From NCBI GenBank assembly GCA_012295275.1, contig CM022668.1:13689522-13753521 (forward strand): a stretch of 64,000 nucleotides of DNA, read 5' to 3'. Origin of the DNA: Chrysomallon squamiferum. Lineage: Eukaryota; Mollusca; Gastropoda; Neomphalida; Peltospiridae. This document shows, one piece after another, positions 47,111-64,000 of this stretch. Position 1 is the stretch's first letter. Each line of letters opens with the position of its first letter. The translations under genes and the position numbers were made by a program. The notes beneath the pieces were generated by a model. It had not been told where the DNA came from. It did not search any database and saw only the letters and a list, made by a program, of their open reading frames with translations.

Positions 47111-47425
47111 AACAATGTTGTTCTTATGGCAATTCACATGCATTGCATCTTGTTGTTGTATGTGCATTGAGTACCTCCAGGAAAGTCATGTTATTCAGCA
47201 AGATGCCTCGTCAATACATTATTCAGGAAAATGCGCTGTTTTCTTAATTCACACAATTACAGGTCTGTGAATTGGGTATTGCTTAGTTATTGTCCTGATA
47301 GAAAGATAGGTTTGAAGATATATAGCAAGAAAAACACAAACATTCATTCATACATTCACACATAGAAAGACGGATATAACTAAATACTGAGAGAAAAACT
47401 TACATTCTTTTAAAAAAAATTCTAG

Positions 47426-47476
47426 ATGATGAACAGATTTCAGTTTCTGAATTAAAGAAACCATTTTGAACAACAG
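47426..47476 (+). pseudogene. GIMAP-4 upstream exon A' (frameshifted)
   Basis: Almost identical to GIMAP-2 exon A, with acceptor TTCTAG and donor CAACAG then GTGAGC. It is 51 bp instead of 50. The extra base near 47,459-47,464 turns the frame after SVSELKK into an early stop. Confidence 0.8.
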
Positions 47477-47823
47477 GTGAGCATCATTAAATCACTACTT
47501 GATTTATTTACTTAGTATCAGATTAAACAAAAATACATTAATTTATGTCTGAACAAAATGTTACAACACATTATAAATCAAGTTAAAATAATTACACAAA
47601 GTGCCAAAGAAATGGGTTAAATAAATAAATATATAAATAAACAACAAATGAGTGAATGATTTTTTAGTGACAGCAGTGCGTTTAAATAAGACAGTAAATA
47701 AAATATATTTATAAAGTTATATTACACTGTATTGTAGATAAATTAAATCAAAAATACATATGCTGTAATAATGCAATGAAATTTGTATTTTCTGTTGATA
47801 TGTTTGTTTTACCTTTCTAAAAG

Positions 47824-47896
47824 CCTCAGACACTTCAAACAAACCAACCACCACAACAAGGTGTGTCAAAAATTCGTCGAGGTTCTCTGACGTCTG
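47824..47896 (+). pseudogene. GIMAP-4 upstream exon B'
   Basis: Counterpart of exon B. Acceptor TTTCTAAAAG, the initial CCTCAG and donor TCTG then GTATGTGTATCAG are kept. It is 73 bp with the same phases as exon B but lacks 38 codons. The Gln/Pro-rich character (TNQPPQQG) is kept. Confidence 0.72.
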
Positions 47897-48046
47897 GTAT
47901 GTGTATCAGTTTGTAAATACTGATCATTCAAGAAATATACTTCGATAATACGCAAAATCATTAATACTGTAACGTCGTTCTCTAGTACAAATTTTGTAAC
48001 AGTTTTATTACACCCTGTCACTGACGTCGCAGCAAGAGTACAAGAA

Positions 48047-48600
48047 GTAATAGTAGCTGTAGAGAGTAGTAATACAAGCTGTACAGAATAGTAATACAAG
48101 CTGTACAGAATAGTAATACAAGCTGTACAGAATAGTAATACAAGGTGTACAGAATAGTAATACAAGGTGTACAGAATAGTCATAGTAGGTCTAGAGTGTA
48201 GTAATAGTAGTTGTAGAGTGTAGTAATAGTAACTGTAGAGTGTGGTAATAGTAAATGTAGTGTGTTGTAATACAAGCTGTACAGAATAGTAATACAAGGT
48301 GTACAGGATAGTAATACAAGGTGTACAGAATAGTAATACAAGGTGTACAGAATAGTAATACAAGGTGTACAGAATAGTAATACAAGGTGTACAGAATAGT
48401 CATAGTAGGTCTAGAGTGTAGTAATAGTAGCTGTAGAGTGTAATAATAGTAACTGTTGCGAATAGTAATAGTAACTATGGACTGTATTATGAGTAGCTGT
48501 AGAGAACTGTAGGGAGAGAAAGTAATAGTCATTGTAGTGAGTAGTAATATTAGTGCTAGAGAGAGTAGTAGTAGTAGTAGTTGTAGAGAACGTAACAACT
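48047..48600. repeat. 22-bp minisatellite in the GIMAP-4 intron
   Basis: About 24 near-exact 22-bp units containing TGTACAGAATAGTAATAC, interspersed with variant units containing TAGAGTGTAGTAATAG. The Tyr/Leu-rich open frames crossing it are artefacts of the repeat. It sits between exon B' and the main pseudo-exon, equivalent to 31.83-32.1 kb in GIMAP-2. Confidence 0.92.
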
Positions 48601-48819
48601 GTCATGCCTTGTTAGTACTAATAATAGCAACTGTGGGTTGAGAGGCAATAATGGTAGAGAGAGTTGTCATATTGTGGTTGTAGTGGTTAAGTTAATTTGA
48701 AATGACCATGATGATGATAATAATAATGATTTACAATGTTAACAACAATAACAACAACAGTGAGAAGATAACAATAATGTCTTGGATTCTACTATTAAAT
48801 GTATTTGATTTTCTTTAAG

Positions 48820-49948
48820 ATTCCGTTACTGACAATGAACTGCGGCTTGCTTTGATTGGAATTACTGGATCAGGAAAAAGTGCGTCAGCAAATACCATCC
48901 TAGCAGAGAATGGTTTTTCTTCTAAACCTAGTCTTACATCCATTACTACAACCTGCAAAGTAGAACACAAAACTCGATTTGGTCGTGACATTGTCATCGT
49001 TGATACACCAGGAGCATTCCAAACTAACCTTCGTTCACAAGGAGAGATTGCGAAAGAAATCATCCAGTGTATAACGATTAGTGCTCCAGGACCACATGCT
49101 TTCATCATGGTTGTGTAGGTAAAGAGGTTTACTAAGGAAGAACAAAATACAATTGAATACTTCGAGCACGTTTTTGGAAAACCATTGTTTGATTACCTGT
49201 TCTTTGAAGAAGAAGGAAAAAATCTGGAAGATTTTCTATTTACTGAATCAAGAAATCAAAAAACATTAATCAATGCATGTGGACGGAGATATGCCGGTTT
49301 CAATAATCGCGAAAAAGATGAGAAAAAGAAAAAGAAATACAAAAGCTTGAAATTGAAATACTGACAGAAAAAGAAAAAGAAATACAAAGGGAGCGAGAAA
49401 ACATTGAGAGAGAATTCAAGAAAGAAATGGAAAAAATCAGAAAAGAAGGAAAAACGCGAGGAGAAAATACTGAAATAAAAAAAGAAGAAATAGAAAACTC
49501 AAAGTGGAAATATTGAAAATGAAAGAAGAAGAAATGAGAAAACTCAAAATGGAAATATTGAAAAAGAAAGAAGAAATGAGAAAACACAAACAGGAAGTGT
49601 TGAAGGCGAAAGATAGAGAACGAAAAATGCAAATAATAGAAAAGAAGTTTCAGGAAGATTGTTTTATTAAAATGAAATGGAAATGTGCAGGAGATGTTTG
49701 AGATTAGGGAAAAAATGATGCAGAGTGAAAGAGAAAAAGAAGCACAGAGAAAATTAGAAGAAATACTCAGAGCAAACCAAAAAGGGCATAGGAGACAGTC
49801 GAGAAATGAATTTTAAAAAGAAGCAGAAACAAACGAATCTCTGCTGGATTCTGTTGGGAAAACTATTACAAAAACGGGTTCTGCACTCAGGTCTTTCTTT
49901 TTTGGATAAACATGCCTCAGTAAGATGTCTCAGGTAAAACAATAAAAG
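48820..49948 (+). pseudogene. GIMAP-4: decayed GIMAP GTPase main exon
   Basis: The exon starts after acceptor TTTCTTTAAG, then ATTCCGTTACTGAC. The first 88 codons are clear: [47 protein letters not shown] stop then replaces the CAG codon of the conserved box (about 49,116). Further on, the segment that should hold the G4 motif (LLFTxxDDLEE) is deleted after DYLFF (about 49,200). The coiled coil is broken by frameshifts and stops (49,360-49,810), and the tail (KEAETNESLLDSVGK) ends near 49,908. The 3' UTR block AATAAAAGCAAAGGACTAAC follows. It is an inverted paralogue of GIMAP-2. Confidence 0.9.
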
Positions 49949-50139
49949 CAAAGGACTAACAACTGAACTGAATATTAACTTTGAAATGTTGTAATGGACT
50001 GGTTTTATATTTGTCTAGAAAAACAGTTATTAGATTAACAATAAAACTATATACATATATCCAAACACACACATACACACATACACACACTCATACACAC
50101 ATAAACACATGTACGTACTGGAACTGAATTATTGATGTA

Positions 50140-50580
50140 TTTTTCAAACAGAGGGCGTTCATTTCTATGTTACCAAAATCTGATTGATTTTTCTAACAAA
50201 GGGCGTTTGTAGCTGTATATTTAAACAATGTTGTGTTTTATTTATATTCTCTATGGTCTGTATGAATATGTGTGTGCGGCTGTGTGTTTGTATTGGTCTA
50301 AGGTTCGTATGACATAAAATGATTGGTCTCTACTATCATAAAACAGCAAGTAGATATGAACAAAATTGAACTCAGTTCGGACTGTTCTCCAAAGAATTAA
50401 TTTCTGATAGCCGCTTGACGCCAAATACAGCACAGTACTCGTTGTTGCTTGAGATAAAGACTGGCAAGATACTGTGTCGTGTTAACCCACGGTAGGACCC
50501 TTAGCCTTCGAGCTTTTGGGGGCACATCGACACGCCCCCAAACGCCCCTTCCAGCGAATTTCACTCTCTCCTTTTCTACA
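50140..50580 (+). repeat. R1 fragments
   Basis: TTGAACTCAGTTCGGACTG, TGATAGCCGCTTGACGCC, ACTCGTTGTTGCTTGAGA and CCTTCGAGCTTTTGGGGG are R1 landmarks, collapsed into about 250 bp at 50,340-50,580. Confidence 0.55.
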
Positions 50581-50610
50581 GTTTATTTATATACATATAT
50601 TTATATGAAA

Positions 50611-50616
<6 letters not shown>

Positions 50617-50642
<26 letters not shown>

Positions 50643-50790
50643 ATGTATGTATGTATGTATGTATGTTTGTATGTATGTATGTATGTATGAATTAACATTA
50701 TGTTTGTATGTGCGTACGTATGTGTATATGTATGTATGTATGTATTTATGCTTGTATGTATATATTTAGTATTATGTTTATATGTATAGA
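50617..50790. repeat. (GTAT)n microsatellite
   Basis: (TG)n followed by long (GTAT)n runs. Confidence 0.95.
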
Positions 50791-50799
50791 TATATGTAT

Positions 50800-51930
50800 A
50801 GACGTATGAATGTATGGATGTACGTATGTTTGTGTGAATGAATATAAAAATACAGACTATATATACGCATGTTTAAAGTAATTGATTTACATATTTCTGT
50901 CAGCAGCATTCTGAAGTGAAAAATTTTCCTACAGCAGTTTTCTGTTATGTTACAAAGGTTATTCAAGAATTGTTACGAAAGGCAGGAATTAGGTTAGATA
51001 ATAAATAATACATTTTCTAGTATCTGCTCTCGGTAAGAAACTGTATTTTCAGATTACAAAGAAATAAAATAAAATAATATAAAATAAAACAAGAAATAAA
51101 TAAAGAAAGAAAGAAAGAAAGAAAAACAAAGAAAAAGAAATAATAATAAAAACAACAACAATAACAATGATAATAATACCATAAATAAATCTATTGATAA
51201 ATAAGTTAATACAAGAATAAATATTTATTACAGGTAATAAAAGTTAAAACAAGTTACCGTGTAAATAAACAAAGTAAATTATTTACATAGAACAGATAAT
51301 CATCATCATCACCATTATCATCATTATCATTTATTTTTAAGTGATATTTTTAAAAGTTCAGATCTGAATAATGCAGTAGAGTAATATCTGAAAATCTGCC
51401 TGTCAGCGGTGACAAAAACTTTGCGATGGAATCATAAATATAATTTTGTAACTTTTCAACTGTGTTTCAAATAGATTAATAATAGATAATATAACGATAT
51501 TGACAAGTAAATATATAAATAGCATTCATCATCATCATTATATCGTCATCCTGTCATTGTAATCATCATCTTCCTATCATCATCATTGTCATCGCCGTCA
51601 TCATCGTCATCATTATATAAAAATGTTTAAATGTGTAATATAGTACATTTAAAACAGCTGATTGAAAGGCAATTCGCAATTGCACTGAATATCGCTATAA
51701 AGAAAATAAAAATTAAATAAATATTCTAAAGAAACAACACATGCAAGCAATTAAACGAAGGTCACAAAAAAAAACATTATTATTTACAATTCTTCGTTTC
51801 AAATCCATTATAGGATCATCAAAGGTTATGTGCATAAAATGGAAGTGAAATCAATTTTTTTTCTGGATACAAGTATACTAAGGTAAATCTGAGTGTGTGA
51901 AATAAAGTATGTGATAAATATTGACTTATA
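50800..51930. other. Intergenic, simple repeats only
   Basis: It holds (AAAG)n at 51,105-51,135 and (ATC)n tracts at 51,300-51,335 and 51,520-51,620. No gene is seen. Confidence 0.55.
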
Positions 51931-53240
51931 TCTGTGATATAAAGTAATTGCTAATCTGAACATGATAGCTAGTGATTTCTATACTATTACAGCGATGTTT
52001 ATGTGATAAACCGTGATAAATACTAATTCATACAATAATATTTCTTTGTGATATGTAGTGATTCGTAAGTGATGATCCTGATAATTACTCATTTGTACGA
52101 GATAATCTGATAATTACTAACTTGAACGTGATAATCATGATAATTACTAATTTGTACGTGATAATCTGATAATTAGTAACTTGAACGTGATAATCTTCAT
52201 AATTACTAATTTGTACATGATAATCTGATAATTACTAACTTGAACGTGATAATCTTCATAATTACTCATTTGTACGAGATAATCTGATAATTAGTAACTT
52301 GAACGTGATAATCTTCATAATTACTAATTTGTACGTGATAATCTGATAATTACTAAATTGTACGTGATAATCTTAATGATTACTAATTTGTACGTCATGA
52401 TCTGATAATTACTAACTTGTGATAATCGTGGTAAATGCTCATATGTACATGGCAATCTGATAATAACTCATTTGTACATGATAGTCCTAATAATTTCTAC
52501 GTGAGAACTGTGATAATTACTAATTTGTACGTGATAATCCTTATAATTACTAATTAGTACGTGATAATCTAATAAATCCTAATTTCTACGTGGTAATCTA
52601 GATAATTACCCATTTGTACATCATAATCTTGATAATTACTAGCATGTATGTGATAACTCTGATAATGACGAATTTGTACGTGATAATCCTTATAATTGCT
52701 AACTTGTACGTGATAATCTGATAATTACTACTTTGTACGTGATAACTCTGATAATTACTAATTTGAACATGATAATCCTTATAATTGCTAACTTGTACGT
52801 GATAATCTGATAATTCCTAATTTGTACCTGATAATCTTGATAATTATTAATTTGTACGTGATAATCTTGATAATTACTAATTTGTACGTGATAATCTTGA
52901 TAATATCTAATTTGTACGTGGTAATCTTGATAATTACTAATTGATAACTGATAATGACGAATTTATACAAGATCATCATAGTATTGATAATTACTAATTT
53001 GTACTTGGTAATCTTGATGATTACTAATTTGTACGTGATAATCGTGATAATTACTATTTTGTACGTGATAAATTTGGTAATTACTCACTTATACTTGGTA
53101 ATCTTGATCACTACCAACTTGTACGTGATAATACTGATAATTACTAAGTTGTACGTGGTAATCCTGGTGAATACCAATTTGTACGTTGTAAATAATAATT
53201 TGTATGTGATATGTTGTAATTTATACGTGGTAAATACTGG
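51930..53240. repeat. 29/30-bp minisatellite 3' of chitin synthase
   Basis: About 40 copies of a unit with core AATTTGTACGTGATAATC followed by TTGATAATTACT. In 52,100-52,330 a 29-bp and a 30-bp variant alternate, giving an exact 59-bp period (TTGAACG at 52,122, 52,181, 52,240 and 52,299). Towards the gene the units become a plain 30-bp period. It ends about 60 bp from the chitin synthase stop codon, so it probably lies in or next to the 3' UTR. The Ile/Leu-rich frames are artefacts. Confidence 0.93.
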
Positions 53241-53300
53241 TAACAATGTGTCAGTTTAGTACATCGCGCAAATCAATTGCTGCTTTCACAACTTTGCTCT

Positions 53301-64000
<10,700 letters not shown>

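Noticed and set aside
47866-48605. Tyr/Leu-rich minus-strand frames of 135-165 residues
   Set aside because: The 22-bp minisatellite read in three frames, with no conservation in the other GIMAP introns.
52788-53259. Ile/Leu/Tyr repeat protein on either strand
   Set aside because: It is the translation of the 29/30-bp minisatellite. The alternating unit length breaks the frame.

Overview
This is AT-rich animal nuclear DNA dominated by repeats. It carries spliced genes with GT-AG introns, long microsatellites, decayed DNA transposons and tandem arrays. The two gene families I recognise are metazoan-type chitin synthase and a GIMAP (AIG1-type) GTPase cluster. That pairing, together with the very high load of (AAT)n, (AAC)n, (TA)n, (CT)n and (TATG)n repeats, points to a spiralian and most likely a mollusc. 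A cephalopod or gastropod would fit, but the sequence alone does not fix the species.

Layout. From about 0.6 to 14.5 kb there is a tandem array of roughly 0.94-1.12 kb units. They fall into three subtypes (A, B, C) in the order A-B-C-A-A-B-C'-C'-C-A-B-C, which is a higher-order repeat; C' marks C/B recombinant units. From 14.5 to 23.4 kb lie diverged copies of related repeats, two copies of a dispersed repeat I call R1, and a 3' remnant of a GIMAP gene. From 23.5 to 36.1 kb three GIMAP loci lie on the minus strand. GIMAP-1 (23.5-24.9 kb) and GIMAP-2 (28.7-32.7 kb, with two recognisable upstream exons) have open GTPase exons. GIMAP-3 (35.2-36.1 kb) is frameshifted and cut off by R1. From 36.1 to 46.5 kb there is no gene; it holds R1 copies, simple repeats and a large inverted repeat (42.3-45.1 kb). 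From 46.6 to 49.95 kb an inverted segmental duplicate of the GIMAP-2 locus lies on the plus strand and is a pseudogene (GIMAP-4). From 51.9 to 53.2 kb there is a 29/30-bp minisatellite.

From 53.3 kb to the right edge, the minus strand carries a chitin synthase gene. I resolved 13 exons with matching splice phases, giving 1,596 residues plus a stop. Its 5' end lies outside the window. The introns hold a nearly intact Tigger/pogo-type element, a telomere-like hexamer tract and microsatellites that form parts of splice acceptors.

How the parts fit. The GIMAP loci share not only the GTPase-coiled-coil exon but also the upstream intron, the 3' UTR, minisatellites and (for two loci) Tc1-like remnants. 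This shows growth by segmental duplication followed by decay. The 3' flanks of GIMAP-1 and of the 18.7 kb remnant both hold antisense copies of the unit that makes up the 13 kb array, so the array probably arose from GIMAP-flanking DNA. The chitin synthase appears functionally unrelated to the cluster. All repeat alignments were made by eye, and no database search was run.
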